Shown here: positions 1 to 13,332 of the stretch, one piece after another
Layout: each line of letters opens with the position of its first letter
Numbering within the stretch: position 1 is the stretch's first letter
From: Epiperipatus broadwayi
Taxonomy: Eukaryota; Onychophora; Udeonychophora; Euonychophora; Peripatidae
Assembly: GCA_028023455.1 (NCBI GenBank)
Contig: JAQFVV010000055.1
Coordinates: 6,356,030-6,420,029 of the forward strand
Direction of reading: 5' to 3'
Length of the DNA: 64,000 nucleotides
Program-made: the position numbers and the translations under genes
The notes under the pieces: model-generated
What the model was told of the DNA's origin: nothing
What the model saw: only the letters and a program-made list of their open reading frames with translations
Database searches by the model: none

Positions 1-1949
1 TATCGTTTTTATTAGTATTGCTTTTTTTATTTTTTTTTTTGCTTTTAAAAAATTAAAGTAATGTAAGTTAAAAGATTACAATATTTATACTTTTTAGATA
101 TTAAAAGTAGATAAATATAAAATATTTTAATAACAAAAGAATGAATAAGGAAAGAAGAGATATATGACTTGAAAATTAAAAAGAATATTAATAAATGAAT
201 TAAAGTTGAACTGAGAATTATATGAAAATAAAATTATTTTATTAAGATGGAGCTAATAAAACTAAAGTTTAAGTTTATAAAGAATAGGACATAATTAGGA
301 GATTATTAAAAATAATAAAAATGAATAATATATTTAAATTAATAGTTGATCTTGAATATGTATATATATAGTCAGGAATACACATATAATTTATTTTTTA
401 TTTATATTGTATATTTTATTTTGTATTAACTGGTTTATTCGATTTGGGTTTGATTATATTTATTTCAGTTTTTTTTATATATTTTATGTTGTTTTTTTAT
501 TTTTTTTATTATTTACATTTTTTATGATATTATTTATATATAGTTATGTGTTTTATTTTGTTCATTATATCATACCTTTGAAGAAGACTCCAGGACAGTG
601 GAAATGCAAGATTGTGTACGCATTGTAACGGGAACATATGTACGTTACGGGCACATATGTACATTACATTGTTTTTTATTATTAAACATGAAAAAAAAAA
701 TAAAAGTTCGCATATAAAACTTTTTTTTGTTAAGAATTAAAAAAATTGAAATTAAATGTCTTAAACCCGTATATATATAAAATCGCACAGATGAAAAAAA
801 GTATTAAGATAAAACTTTATTAAAAATAGAAAAAGGTATTTTAAAAACAAAAACTTAAAAAAGATTTAGAGATAAAAATATATCTTTAAGTTTGAAAACT
901 AATTTATGTTATTGAAAAATGGAAATGATTATTTTAATTAGTCAAAGTGAACTAGCCTTTGGGCATTTAAATGTATAAGCAACGGTCAGATAGGAAAACA
1001 ATAGAAACTAATAGCAAATGAGAGAAATCCATCGGGAAATCGGACCTCAATGGAAGGATCATCATCATTGATAATGTAATGTCCATTGAATCCTTAAAAT
1101 TAATATAAAAGGAAAAGTTTGGAAATTATTAGTTAGTTACTACGATGTCACTATATGTGTTAGTGCGGAGTTGAAGGAGAAGGGATTGAAAAGATGCACT
1201 CTTCAATCCCTTCAGTTTTGTTTTAAAAAAAAGAAATGACATCTTTTTTTTACATTAAGGACCAGCTAAACTAAAAGACCTCTGGATAAATAAAAAAACA
1301 ATGGCTAACTCAACCAATGGCATGGGAATTCACGTTCAAACGGCAAGCAACGGATAAAAATGAACTGTTTAAAACCGTAAGAACTTTATAATTAATGAAC
1401 ATTAAATTAAGAACTTTCCGTATTTAAAATAATTGCAATAGAATCCTATCTGAACAACTTTATTTACTAATAAGTAATTTTAATTTGATGTATTTCTTTT
1501 GTAAAATCATTTCCATTTATTTTTTTTTTGTTCTTTTAAATTTTATTATGACTGTTTTGTTTTCGTTAAATTAAATTATATAAATGTTAAACTTAAGTCG
1601 GGCGTGAATGGCTATATAGATTTGTAAAGTTATATTAGGGGAGGGTAATCTTAGGTTATTTGTTTCGTAGTTAAATTGGATCAATGGATTGGATATATTG
1701 GTGTAATTAGTAGATGTAGTACGAGATTTGCTACGGGAAGAATCGCTTTATATGCCACACACTTCCTTTTTGGCCTATGGAATGCAATTCGTAAGTTGGC
1801 AAAATGACCACAGTCCTTTCCTATGGAGATTTTTTTATTGCTCTTATCAGATAGATGTAGTATTCCTATCTGACGAGAGGCAATTTCTTCTCTTAACCTT
1901 TTGTGCTGCCGTAATTCGTATTACATTGAATGCATCGATATATCAGATG

Positions 1950-2810
1950 AACTGACGTTAGGTTGACTGCGAACTTTTGGCCTAAGGTTAAATAAGGATA
2001 GAATATTTTCTTTCAAATGCAAATCTATGTAGTCTATTCATACTCGACACTCTAAATAAAAATGCATTAAATTTAAGTTGGGTATGGAAGTTGCATGGAT
2101 TCGTTATCGGTTAATTATGTTTTTGGTTTTCATATTTGATCAAAATATATAGACATTCGGTAAATAATGATATCTTACGGTGAGTATCTAAAATGTATTT
2201 ATTTGGATGTCTTTTAAGTTTTTGGTGTCACTGCGGTATCTTATGATGAATACCAGTGGGTTTCTTGTATTCCCTATGCAATTGACGGTATCAATGATTT
2301 TGTATTTTGATCGTTTATGTTTATTTTGAAATGTTTTTGACCGTGTAATCTATGTAACCAATCCATACTCAACATTTATAAAACAAACTTTTATAAGTCC
2401 ATCTGTGCGAACTTAAATAGTATAAAAATTAAAATGTAAGTTAAAATCTAAAATAAAAGTTAAAAATAATGTTAAATGTTAAAGTAAACATGCTAAAATA
2501 ATAATGTTAAATTTTATATATATGTGCGTAAATAAATGTTTGTATGTTAATTACTGGCAGTGGCTTATTTTATTCTTTTTTTTAAATTTATTCTTAGATA
2601 AGAATTTATGAAATATAAATCTCTGCTGTTCCATTGAGCTAGTGACAATGGGCTAATGACCGGACTCAACCAGTATAAAATAAATAATTTATTTTGACTT
2701 ACGTATCTGCCTACTTTATAAATTTTCTAGGTTCAAATGCCTAGTGGCGCCCTGTAGTGCAGATTACGTTAAGCTTCATCTTCTCCGGTTCGTTATAGCA
2801 TGTATGTGCA
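1950..2810 (+). repeat. diverged dispersed repeat, copy A
   Basis: This segment resembles the reverse complement of 47950-48480. The best-conserved core is at 2708-2751, containing the strings tgcctactttataaatttt and gcctagtggcgccctg; the mate is at about 47990-48036 on the other strand. A second conserved block (gaactttt, then aaggttaaa, then tatgtagtctatt) lies at 1969-2040 and matches 48300-48375 in reverse. The family is not recognised. It could be a SINE-like repeat or part of a solo LTR. No coding sequence is seen. Confidence 0.5.
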
Positions 2811-4085
2811 AAAAAGGTTTTTTGCTAAAAAGTGTTCAAAGTAGAGTGGATAAATTGTATTTATATAGGAAATTGGATATTTCTCACAATGAAAACATAT
2901 ATTAAAGTTGCATCCAAACAAAAGTGGTTCTATACTTTATATAAACAGATTATAATCATGACTGATAAGTTATAAATGCACAATATAAATGAGTTATATT
3001 AAATAGGGTTGCAAATATATGTCAGAGCGGGCATATAAATGTAATAAAGCTCATTATAAACTAATAGGAATATCTAAATGTAATTATTTTCCAAAATAAG
3101 TTACTATAAAGTAAAGTATATATTTGAAAACAAGTATAAAATAAGCAAGACATAATAAAGATGGATTCTTAATTATACTTTATAAAGAGCTAAATTCTTA
3201 ATTGGCCATAGATTAATCAAGTAAAATCAATATAGTTCATGGCACAATAATGGAATAAGTTTCTAATTTCAGATGAAACATTATAATAAGACTGAATAGA
3301 ATAGAAAAAGTTCGCAAGATAAGAAATATAATAGCTCAAATTGCATTGTTGAAGTTTCAACTCCTGTCTCCACAGATAAGTTGCTTGCTTTTCCTTCATT
3401 TGTAGAAATTTAGAGAGATTAAAATAGCACAACTTGAGAAGAGGTTGATTGCTCAGATAAGTTTCTTTTTAGCAGCACATACTGTCTTGTCTCCCAAAAC
3501 AATTAAAATTTAGTTAACTTGGTTGTAGAATTCCACAATAAAATAATATTAGTGTGACCAATTTATAGTGATGTTGAAGTGACCTTTATGCTTTCAAAAC
3601 TGCCCCTTTTATACTCATTTTTAGAGTTACATACTATTCCAGTTAGGCAATTAACAGAAAGATTGACAGAAATCTAGAATATTTGTACCAGAAATGATTT
3701 ACATATAATTTAAATAAATACAGAGGAGAGTGATTTTAAGTGTTTTTTTTTTATAAAAAAAAATCTAATTATTTATTAATTAAGACATTTGCAATTAAAG
3801 TTGTCTAACTCTAAATCATAACAAAAGAAGAAACAAAAAACAACTTTATTATTATTTTAAATAGTAGTTTAACAGCAGATAAATTTTTGAAAGTTAGGCA
3901 TAACTTTTCAAAATCAGTGTTTAGGAAGATGGCAACCTTGGTATTGATGTTCTTAAAGAAATAAAAAATGCAATTATACAGCTTTAAATACATAGAATAG
4001 AGCATTAAGTTATTTAATTAAGTTAATAGAATTAATATCAGCCAATCTTTTAGAATTACAATTAAAAAAAAATTAGACTCTAGAT

Positions 4086-4485
4086 CAGGGGTCCTCAACC
4101 CTATGCCCACAGGCACCATGGCGCCCGCAGACCATTTTACGTGTGCCCGCTGCTATCCGAACACGATAAAAAATTATTTATCTGATACAAATAAATTTAA
4201 TTTTTAAAATTTTTTATAAATTATTGTATTATATTGTAATCAAATTGTAGAGCATACTATACTTTTACAGCGTAAAAATATAAATGTTAATTATATGTTA
4301 AAATTTTTATTTTTGAAATAAATATTTTTTTGTACATTATGTGTATTATTAACAATATCCAATTATAAATTTACATTGAAAAAATAAATGGTGCCCGTCA
4401 TCTTGTTGAAAAAATAAATAGTGCCCGCCACTTGGCTGGTATTATAGAAATGTGCTCTTAAGTGCAAAACGGTTGGGGACCCCTG
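4086..4485. mobile_element. non-autonomous hAT-type MITE, 400 bp
   Basis: The left end reads CAGGGGTCCTCAACC and the right end GGTTGGGGACCCCTG, which are inverted repeats matching at 14 of 15 positions. Flanking 8-bp direct repeats are ctctagat (4078-4085) and ccctagat (4486-4493), 7 of 8 identical. A CAGGGGTC... terminus with an 8-bp target duplication is characteristic of hAT-superfamily elements. The interior has no transposase; it is AT-rich and contains two short repeats of a block with aaaaaataaatrgtgcccg near 4378-4432. It therefore depends on a transposase supplied elsewhere. Confidence 0.8.
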
Positions 4486-6503
4486 CCCTAGATTGTATCT
4501 GTATTTATTTTCCATGCAAAATAAAAGGTTACAATATATAGATTTCAAACTTCTATTCCATCATACATTACTGAAACTTACGATCAAAAACATGTGAAAA
4601 GGTATTGTCTTTTTTCATTTAAAAGTAAACTCTAGTTATAGATAGTTAAATAAAAAACCATTATCAAATTGCAGCACTAATTTATTAAAATAAATACTTA
4701 TAATAATGTTCCGCAAGAATGTATGGAGAATTTAGAAGTAATATGGTAATAGGCAGGTTTTCAATGTAAAGTCTAGATTCAATAAAAGGTGCTGTGCATC
4801 GAAAACCCGGCTTAGCAATTTTTTGAAGTTTCCCACTATATTTTATTAATTCTCCGTGGACTCATATGAAATATTTTTCTACATTTTATTATAGTTTAAA
4901 TATTTTTAATTTACGTACGTAGTGTATATATAAACATTGAAAATTTAATGGGATTTTCCCCAGTATCTAAATAAATTGCAGCAATGATGTATCTAGGTAA
5001 ATAGCCAATCAAAAACTGGCATTGCAAAGTGAAATCGTGCTGCTAGTAACAGAATTTGTCTGAACTTTTAAATTCAAAATAAAACTGTATTTGGTTTATT
5101 ATTGTAAATTACATAAGGGCTATAAATAGCACATAAATACTTTATATGTACGAAAACTGAAAATATCACAGTTTTTTCAATATTTCCACAAGTAAATAGT
5201 TTTCAGTTGTTTGTTTGCCTAATGACATTATTACTGAAGTTTATGTATGAAAGTGCAAGGAAAAACCTCGGTTAAATTTCTAATTTTTAAATTGTACATA
5301 CTTTTGTTTTTAAATAATTAATACTAAAGCTACAATTAAAAAAATTATATTGAAGTAAAAGTGCTAAATACTTTTTAACATCCGTCTTATTTTCTTCTGT
5401 GAGATAGCCCTAACTATTAATATTTTGAGTATTCGAAACATAATATTACCATTCTCAAAAATTTGCTTAGTATTGTTGTATATAAACATTATGCAATCCA
5501 ACACTTGATGTTTCAACTATTCTATAGTCTTTTTCATAAGGAAAAACTAAAGTTTTAAAGATAAATATAATAAAAATACTTGTATAGATATATACAGTTA
5601 ATATATATATGCATCCAAACGAACATGCTTAAATTTTATTGTAAACTGTTTTTATGATTCAATATTAAACAAGTTTTTTTAAGAACTGTGATATTGTGCC
5701 TTTGATATGTTATTTGTATGTATTATGTAAAAGTGAGATGATGGAATTAATTAAATTAAATTGATTAATTCAGCTACTAATATAATGATTAGTCAGTAAT
5801 TTATAATATTTTTTATTATTGATGACTAATTAATATCTGAGAACATATTTAAACAATTGTGTGTGCCTGTATGTACCTGTTAGTTGAACTTACAGTAAAT
5901 ATCAACTTACACTTGTTGAAATTATTGTTTTTATTAATACAATATTTACATTTTTATTTTGAACCCCCAAACCTATCATTTTGAAATTAAATATGCTATC
6001 CATCTAAAATAGTTGAAGAAATAAATCGGCCTTTAAAGCAGTGTCACTTAATAAGATGTTTCAAATTGTTAAAACTCTTATGTGTAATATATAAAAAAAA
6101 ACTATTTCATTTAGCAGAACAACTATTGCATAATGGACACTTACTATAAATATTATTATATATACATATGGATAGCTAGTTTTATGTTTTCAAGAATGTC
6201 AATGTATATTTATTGACCTCTATAGGATTATTGTTGTAATGGGTTAGATATTAGTGTGGGTATACAAACGGAAATCTTAAAAGTGTAATTAGATATTGTA
6301 ATACTTACAAAGGCATGGGTGCGCATAATTTTCTTATAATTTAATATTGTGATTACATTAATTTTAAATTAATCTTTAATGAAAAACTTTAATTGTTTGT
6401 GGCCAACCCGAAAAAAAAAAAAAAAATCTATGCAGTTACGTTTGATAAATAATTTTCAAGAAAGAGAAAGCTATTTGCCCTTTTACTGAAAGAAAATATG
6501 AGT

Positions 6504-7295
6504 GAGAGTAATGTAGTGAAAATTACATTACAGAAATATTATTTAATGTTGGATAATTTTTAGTCTAATGAAAGACTAATAAAAATTATTAATATACTTT
6601 TATTAAGTGATTTGTGTCAAGGCAGCAACATTTGACACTTGTCAATTAAACAAAATTTGCAATTTATATACATTCTGAATCTTGATAAAGATATGTGTAA
6701 GAGATTGTGGTCTGGGGCAATTATGAGTGCTGTTTCAGCATTAAATGTTCACTTGCAAATCATAGATCTTTTTCACATCTGTGGACATATGTTTATGATT
6801 ATATCCTTCCACAAGGTATTAAAAGTGGATAGAAACTATTCCCTACCTTGCATGAGAGTGATGTAGTGAACATTACATGCACAGAAATATTATTCATTAT
6901 TGGTTAATCTCTAGTTTAATGAAAGATTAATAAAAATTATTAATATATTTTTATTATGTGATTTCAGTCAAAGTTGTGAAGGCAGCACATTTGATACTTA
7001 TCAATTAAACTATAGTAATTTGCTATCTATATATATTCCTAACATTGATAAAGATATGTGTAAGAGATTGTGATCTGGGCCATCTGATGAATGCTGATTC
7101 AGAATGAAATGTGCATCTTGGGGATTGTAGATCTTTTTCATAGGTCTTTGGTCATATGTTTACAATTACATCCTCCCACAAGGTGTTAAAAGTGGTTAGA
7201 AACCAATCCCTGCATAGTGTGAGAGTAGTATAGTGAAAATTACAGAAATATTATTCGTTATTGGATAATCTCTAATCTAATGAAAGACTAATGAA
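6504..7295 (+). repeat. tandem array of a ~350-bp repeat unit (2.2 copies)
   Basis: Units begin at 6504, 6854 and 7221, each with a gagagtratgtagtgaa...attac...acagaaatatt start, so the periods are about 350 and 367 bp. Each unit continues with an interior containing gacacttgtcaattaaac-like and gataaagatatgtgtaagagattgtg-like blocks. The third copy stops after about 75 bp. Related units occur at 9362-9850 (+), 21700-21930 (reverse) and, more distantly, about 16660-16755. No plausible protein is encoded; a 75-codon ORF at 6639-6866 is a by-product. The array could be a small satellite or a tandemly duplicated retroposon. Confidence 0.7.
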
Positions 7296-7608
7296 TGTCA
7301 ATTTGTTTTAATAAAAGAAAGAATGAAGGAGCTTCTATTTTGATTCATTGTCGAGGAAAGTAGAACAAAATTTAGTTTTAATTAGGACTGGTCTTATCCT
7401 ACACAACATATCTATCTGATAATACAATGTCTATAAATATTAAAAGTCTAATTAAATTCAGGCACTTGTTTTTTCACTCTAAATGATCCTAGAAATTTTC
7501 TCTGTCTGAAGAATTAAAAACAGTATTGTATATTCAATCTTTTTTAAAATGCAGCTACAGAGAGAATATTGAGAATTTGAAAGAGGGAGAGTTTTTGGAA
7601 AACGATGA

Positions 7609-8108
7609 NNNNNNNNNNNNNNNNNNNNNNNNNNNNNNNNNNNNNNNNNNNNNNNNNNNNNNNNNNNNNNNNNNNNNNNNNNNNNNNNNNNNNNNNNNNN
7701 NNNNNNNNNNNNNNNNNNNNNNNNNNNNNNNNNNNNNNNNNNNNNNNNNNNNNNNNNNNNNNNNNNNNNNNNNNNNNNNNNNNNNNNNNNNNNNNNNNNN
7801 NNNNNNNNNNNNNNNNNNNNNNNNNNNNNNNNNNNNNNNNNNNNNNNNNNNNNNNNNNNNNNNNNNNNNNNNNNNNNNNNNNNNNNNNNNNNNNNNNNNN
7901 NNNNNNNNNNNNNNNNNNNNNNNNNNNNNNNNNNNNNNNNNNNNNNNNNNNNNNNNNNNNNNNNNNNNNNNNNNNNNNNNNNNNNNNNNNNNNNNNNNNN
8001 NNNNNNNNNNNNNNNNNNNNNNNNNNNNNNNNNNNNNNNNNNNNNNNNNNNNNNNNNNNNNNNNNNNNNNNNNNNNNNNNNNNNNNNNNNNNNNNNNNNN
8101 NNNNNNNN
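7609..8108. other. assembly gap, 500 N
   Basis: Exactly 500 N, a size commonly used for gaps of unknown or standardised length. Open frames that run through it are artefacts. Confidence 0.99.
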
Positions 8109-8286
8109 GGGAGAGGATAAGTTTAAGCTTAGAAAATGTAGTAAGATTGAATAAAATGTGGATGAGGAAAGTGATGTAAAGGTTGAAAAGAATATTTAAA
8201 AGGCTCAATGTATAAATTTAAAAATTGGTTTTGTAAATATGCAAGAATGTAGAAATATGAATACTCTTAATAAAGAGTTGGAAGAT

Positions 8287-8889
8287 CTTAAAACATCACT
8301 ATCTTCCATGCTTGCTCGTAACTGTTGTTAAAATAGGCAAAACTCTCTCCATACAGTAGTGCCACTCTGAGCAAGACAGAGTAATCAATGGATGCCAGAA
8401 GGCTTCTGCATAAAATCCCTAACTAGTGCCTATTTATCCAATATCCCCAAACTAGTTTCTGGCTTATGGCCTTCATCAGTGAAGAGCCTTTGAATTTGAG
8501 AGCACTGCACCTAGATCTTAGGATCTAATGCAACCTCCAGCAGCCATCTTTTAACTCTACATAACTATTAAACTATGAGAATAAAATTGGAAACACACTA
8601 TTTGACTATTTGAGCTACTGAGCTTAGATTGAAAATATCTGTGTGTTTTCAATTTTATTCTCATAGTTTAGTAGTTATGTAGAGTTAAAAGGTGGCTGCT
8701 GGAGGGTTGCATTAGATCCTAAGATCTAGGTGCAGTGCTCTCAGATCCAAGGCTCCTCACTGATGAAGGCCATAAGCCAGAAACTAGTTTAGGGATATTG
8801 GATGAGTAGGCACTAGATAGGGATTTCATGCACAAGCCTTCTGGCATCCATTGATTACTCTGTATGGAGAGAGTTTTGCCTATTTTAAC
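8287..8889 (+). mobile_element. palindromic (foldback) retroposon, copy 1, 603 bp
   Basis: The element is bounded by a perfect 14-bp direct repeat, aagagttggaagat, at 8273-8286 and 8890-8903. Inside, a left arm (about 8332-8600) and a right arm (about 8635-8889) are near-complete reverse complements around a loop of roughly 35 bp, so one strand would fold into a hairpin with ~250-bp stems. Marker strings are caatggatgccagaagg in the left arm and its complement in the right. A unique non-palindromic end (8287-8331, containing catgcttgctcgtaactgtt) lies only on the left. No ORF is plausible. The variable-length target duplication points to target-primed reverse transcription rather than cut-and-paste transposition. 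Confidence 0.8.
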
Positions 8890-9361
8890 AAGAGTTGGAA
8901 GATGTTTTATAGGAGAAAAGATAGAAATGTTATTAATAATTCAGAAAATGTTTCATTAAGATAGATGTAACAAAATTACTCCAAATTTACTACTATTCAA
9001 CAAGACTATCAAAAAAAAAAAAAAAACAACTCTAAAAGGACAATCAATGGTTTCACTACTACAAGCAGACTTCTCAAGTCATTTTGATGAGATTTTTTGC
9101 ATTTAAGGTAGTGTTGCTGATGTATTGTAAAGCTTTTTTTTTTTAAAAAAATTATTTTTATATTGTTATTTTGTAGTTCTTTACATCTGAGAAGTTTGCT
9201 TATAGCAGTGAAATCATTGGTTGTGTTTTAGAGTTTTATTTGGCTAGTCTTGTTTTGAGTTGTGAATTTGGGGTAATGATTATTTTATTGATTAGTTACC
9301 TTCAGGCTCTTAATGTAATAAAATATATACTGTGCATATAATGAATATTTCTGTAATGTAA

Positions 9362-9850
9362 TTTCCTTACATCATTTTAGTGTAATAAAAATTACACCAC
9401 AGAAATATTATCATTAAGTGGATAATTTCTAGTCTAATGAACGACTAATAAAAATTATTAATATACTTCCAGCAGGTGGTTTATGTAAAAGTTGTGAAGG
9501 CAGTAAGTTTGACACTTGTCAATTAAACTGTAATAATTCCCTATCTATATATACCGAACAATGATAATATGTGTAAGAGAATGTGATCTATACCGAACAA
9601 TGATAATATGTGTAAGAGAATGTGATCTGGGCCAACTGATGAGTGCTGATTCAGCATGAATGTACATTGTACTTTTTTTTCCACTTGTCTTTGGTGATAT
9701 GTTTATGATTACACATCTCCACAAGATATTAAAAGCAGATAGAAACCGATTTTTACCATATATAGAGTGGTGTAGTGTAAATTACTCTACAGAAATAGTC
9801 ATTAAATAGTAATCTCTAGTCTAATAAATTACTAATAAAAATTATTAATA
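9362..9850 (+). repeat. second locus of the ~350-bp repeat unit (1.2 copies)
   Basis: The unit starts near 9378 (agtgtaataaaaattacaccacagaaatatt) and restarts near 9765 (gtggtgtagtgtaaattac...cagaaatag), parallel to the array at 6504-7295. It carries its own internal 39-bp tandem duplication at 9551-9628, a unit starting ataccgaacaatgataatat. No coding capacity. Confidence 0.65.
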
Positions 9851-9874
9851 TATATATACATATATTTTGATGAA

Positions 9875-10460
9875 AACAGGCAAAAGTCTCTATATGTATT
9901 GCCACTCAGTGCAAGCCAGAGTAATCAATGGATGCCAGAAGGTTTGTGCATAAAATCTCCCTCTAGTGCCTACTCATCCAATATCCCCAAACTAGTTTCT
10001 GGCTTGTGGCCTTCATCAGTGAGGAGCCTTGGATCTGAAAGCACTGCACCTAGATCTTAGTATCTAATGCAACCCTCCAGCAGCCACCTTTTATCTCTAT
10101 TTAACTACAAAACTACGAAACTTATATGACTATATAGGCTAATGAGCATGGATTGAAAATATAGTGTTTTCAGTTTAAGTCTCATAGTTAAGTAGAGATA
10201 AAAGGTGGCTGCTGGAGGGTTGCATTAGATCCTATGATCTAGTTGCAGTGATTTCAGATCCAAGGCTCCTCCCTGACGAAGGCCACGTGCCAGAAACTAG
10301 TCTGGGGATATTGGATGAGTAGGCACTAGATGGGGATTTTATGCACAAGCCTTCTGGCATCCATTGATTACTCTGGCTTGCACTAAATGGCAATACGTAT
10401 AGAGAGTTTTGCATGTTTTAATAACAGTTATAAGCAAGCATAAGAAATGGTGATCATGTG
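9875..10460 (+). mobile_element. palindromic retroposon, copy 2, 586 bp
   Basis: A perfect 13-bp direct repeat, atattttgatgaa, flanks the element (9862-9874 and 10461-10473). Left and right arms are reverse complements with the family strings agtgcctactcatccaatat and ctggcatccattgattactc. The loop near 10115-10160 is short. The unique end (cagttataagcaagcataag...ggtgatcatgtg, 10425-10460) lies on the right, so this copy is oriented opposite to copy 1. Outer arms share attgccac / gcaatacgtatagaga, which differs from the cagtagtgcc form in other copies. Confidence 0.8.
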
Positions 10461-11639
10461 ATATTTTGATGAAGTATACAATAAATCTAAAATCAATTAC
10501 AAATTTTATTTAGCGTAATGCATTTTTGTTGCAAGTACCATAATCATGGTTATTATACACAAAGACTTCTGAAAATGTTGAAAGTGTTATCTTATTAAAA
10601 ATTTAATCCTATATATTCTGGCATTATTTGATCTTTTGTTTATCACATTATTGTAGTTAGCAATATACCATGCCTCTTTTGGTTTTTCCTTTAGTTAGTC
10701 TCACTGTACATGAATTGATGTAACTGTGGATCCAAAAGATGTCTTTGCTCCTTTTCATGATATAAGAATATGTCATATGTGCTGAATTTTTCTTGTTTTT
10801 GTATATAAACATTTGTGCTGCCTAATTCTCGTTGATATATTAGATCATGATTTTCAGAATATTATTTCACTGAACAGAATTTGCGTAAAATCCGTTTTTA
10901 TCCATTTTAATTTTTGTATTATTTATCAGTCTATTTAAATTAGCTAGCATTTGAAAGTCTATGTTAAAATTTCGATTATATTTTTTTCTTATCCTTGTTG
11001 CAATAGAAGGAATATCATAATAACCCAAGGCCTATTATTTTTTTATATTTGCAATCAGTCACATTTTATAATAAAATTTATAATTACATTGTAAAGGATT
11101 TTTCATTATATATGATTTAAACTAGATCCGTTACATAAATTTCAGTATTATGCTTTTTATTGATTTACATTTATGTAAGCCATAGTTCAGATTTATTATT
11201 AATAATAAAGTCATATTTGAAACTTGAAGAACTATCTTATTTACAGAAATGTGGAGTCAGTGGATGTGAAGATGAGATAAGAAAGAAAATAAAATAAAGT
11301 TATTATTAAGGAGGTTGTTTTAGAAATAAATTTTTAGGAATGTACATGGGTTGATTGAAATTGGATAAAGAAAAATAATTGTATGTAGTACATTTAGGTA
11401 TCTGGAAATTTGGAAATGTTTGCATAGGGATACTGATGAATTCAGAAAAAAAAAAACAATATTATAATAGTGATAGCAAATGAAACTAAAGGAATTAAAA
11501 AGAAAATGAGGTGAATTTCATAAGAAATTAAGCGAAAAAATTTTATGTTAATGAAATGGGTAAACTAGAAAATATGAAGTAGCATTATTGAAAAGAGTCT
11601 GGAGATGAAAATTGATAAATTTGTATAATGTATATGGTG

Positions 11640-12240
11640 GAGAGTAATACATTGTTGAACAGTGTGATTACATGTTGGGAAATGAATTCTGTCCTATGGA
11701 AGGGTCCAGAAAACAGTTACTAGTTGATTCATTTCTCCAGTTCGTTCTCTTCATTGCCCAAATCTTTAATTCCACATATTTCATCTCATCTCTTATATCA
11801 TCCAGCAAGGTCAGTCTTTTCTATTCTTTCTTCTTGTTACCATTAACTATTTCTTCTAAAATATCTTTCATTAAACTATTCTTATATATGCTCAATTCAG
11901 TATCTTTATCTCTAATTTCCTCCATCAATCTTCTTTTTTTCATTTAATTATTTTGCCCTTTTATTCATCCAACTAATTTTTTACATCTTTCTCCATGATC
12001 ATATCTCAAAAGCTTCCAATCTGTTTTTATTTTCTTTACTCATTATCCATGTTTCACAACCATACAATGGTACACTCAACACATAGTTCTTAATTAATCT
12101 TTTCTTTAATTCTCCCTTCAAGGGTCCAAAAATATTTTTTTTCTCTTAATAAATGCCTCCTTTTCCAATGCTATTCTTTTAACTTCATCTCTGTTTCTTT
12201 TCATCCTCATTCAACCAATTGCCTAAATATCTAAATCCAT
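11640..12240 (-). pseudogene. degenerate non-LTR retrotransposon, RT C-terminal region
   Basis: Read on the minus strand, broken frames show a YGCETW-like block followed by a lysine/glutamate-rich segment and a segment resembling the arginine/aspartate-rich tail that follows the reverse transcriptase of LINE ORF2 proteins. There are several stops and frameshifts and no catalytic RT motif. The 91-codon + strand ORF at 11672-11947 is a shadow. This is a dead fragment; the clade is not determined. Confidence 0.5.
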
Positions 12241-13332
12241 TTACCTGTTAAACTATATCATTATTTTCAAGTTGTTCCAATTTATTCAACTTATTCTGAA
12301 GATTCCTTTCATCCACATCTATAAGAGCCATATTACCTGCAATTTTTATACATTTTATTATTCTACTTTCAATAATGCTAGGAAAAATTTGAAGATATAT
12401 AAAGAAAAGAGATATGAAATAAACAACTATTATGTTATTAAATGCCGAGGAAAGGGAGAAAAAATTGAAAAATGCTCATTGAGTTTGTCGTAAAAATCTT
12501 GGGTATTGATAAATAAATGAGATTTATTCGTTTAATTTAAGAGAAGGTAGACAGAGTTTATGAATTCCAAATTGAATAAAGGAGTAAATTTATTAAAAGA
12601 AAGAAAAGCCAGAGATTTAGTTTGTGTTTATAGATATGTGAATTACATGATGATTAGTTTTAATAAAAAATTTCATTAAAATTATAGATGATAATAAGGT
12701 TCCAGAGAAAGTGGAAAGGTGTCAGAATTAGACTTATGAAAGGGGAAGGATTTTAGATTAACTATCTGTAGACCATCAACATTAATTTCATAATTTATAA
12801 AATATTTACATGTATATTATTGAATAAGATTAAAACTTTGATCTGAACATTAAATCTGAAAGGAAGGGGATTCAGAATGGATTTAGTTCAGGGGATATGG
12901 ATAGAAAATAATATATCTGTCACTTCTCGGTCAATTGAAATGTCTTATAAGGCAAATGAATCATTACTTCTTGCATTTTCAGATATATAAAGGCTTACAA
13001 TGAGATGAATGGCTGTGAAATGTTGAAAATATAGGAATGGAGTCTTGGAATTATGTAAGAAGCATCATTATGGGTGTTTACATAGGTAATCTTTATAACT
13101 ACCAATTGAAAAATGTAGATTATTGGCCATAAAATGTGGATTTGGGTTGTGACAGGAATGTTCAATATCAGTTTTATTTTTATTTTTTAAATAATTGGAG
13201 GTTTAGATAAAAAGTTAGGAGATTTTCTTAATGCAAATTGGTAGAATATGTAATATCATGCTCTTCTTTTTTGTACAAATGATATTTTTTGAAAGTAGTA
13301 TAAAATATATAGAACTATAATAATTTAATAAA

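Noticed and set aside
407-628. 73-codon ORF rich in Phe, Tyr and Ile that looks like a membrane protein
   Set aside because: The composition follows from T/A-rich low-complexity DNA; there is no family motif and no splice or promoter context.
6504-7295. CRISPR-like or regularly spaced repeat array
   Set aside because: Units are ~350 bp, imperfect and without unique spacers; the DNA is eukaryotic intron.
7526-8208. Open reading frames of 171-217 codons on both strands
   Set aside because: They are open only because they cross the 500-N gap; the real codons on either side are few and unremarkable.
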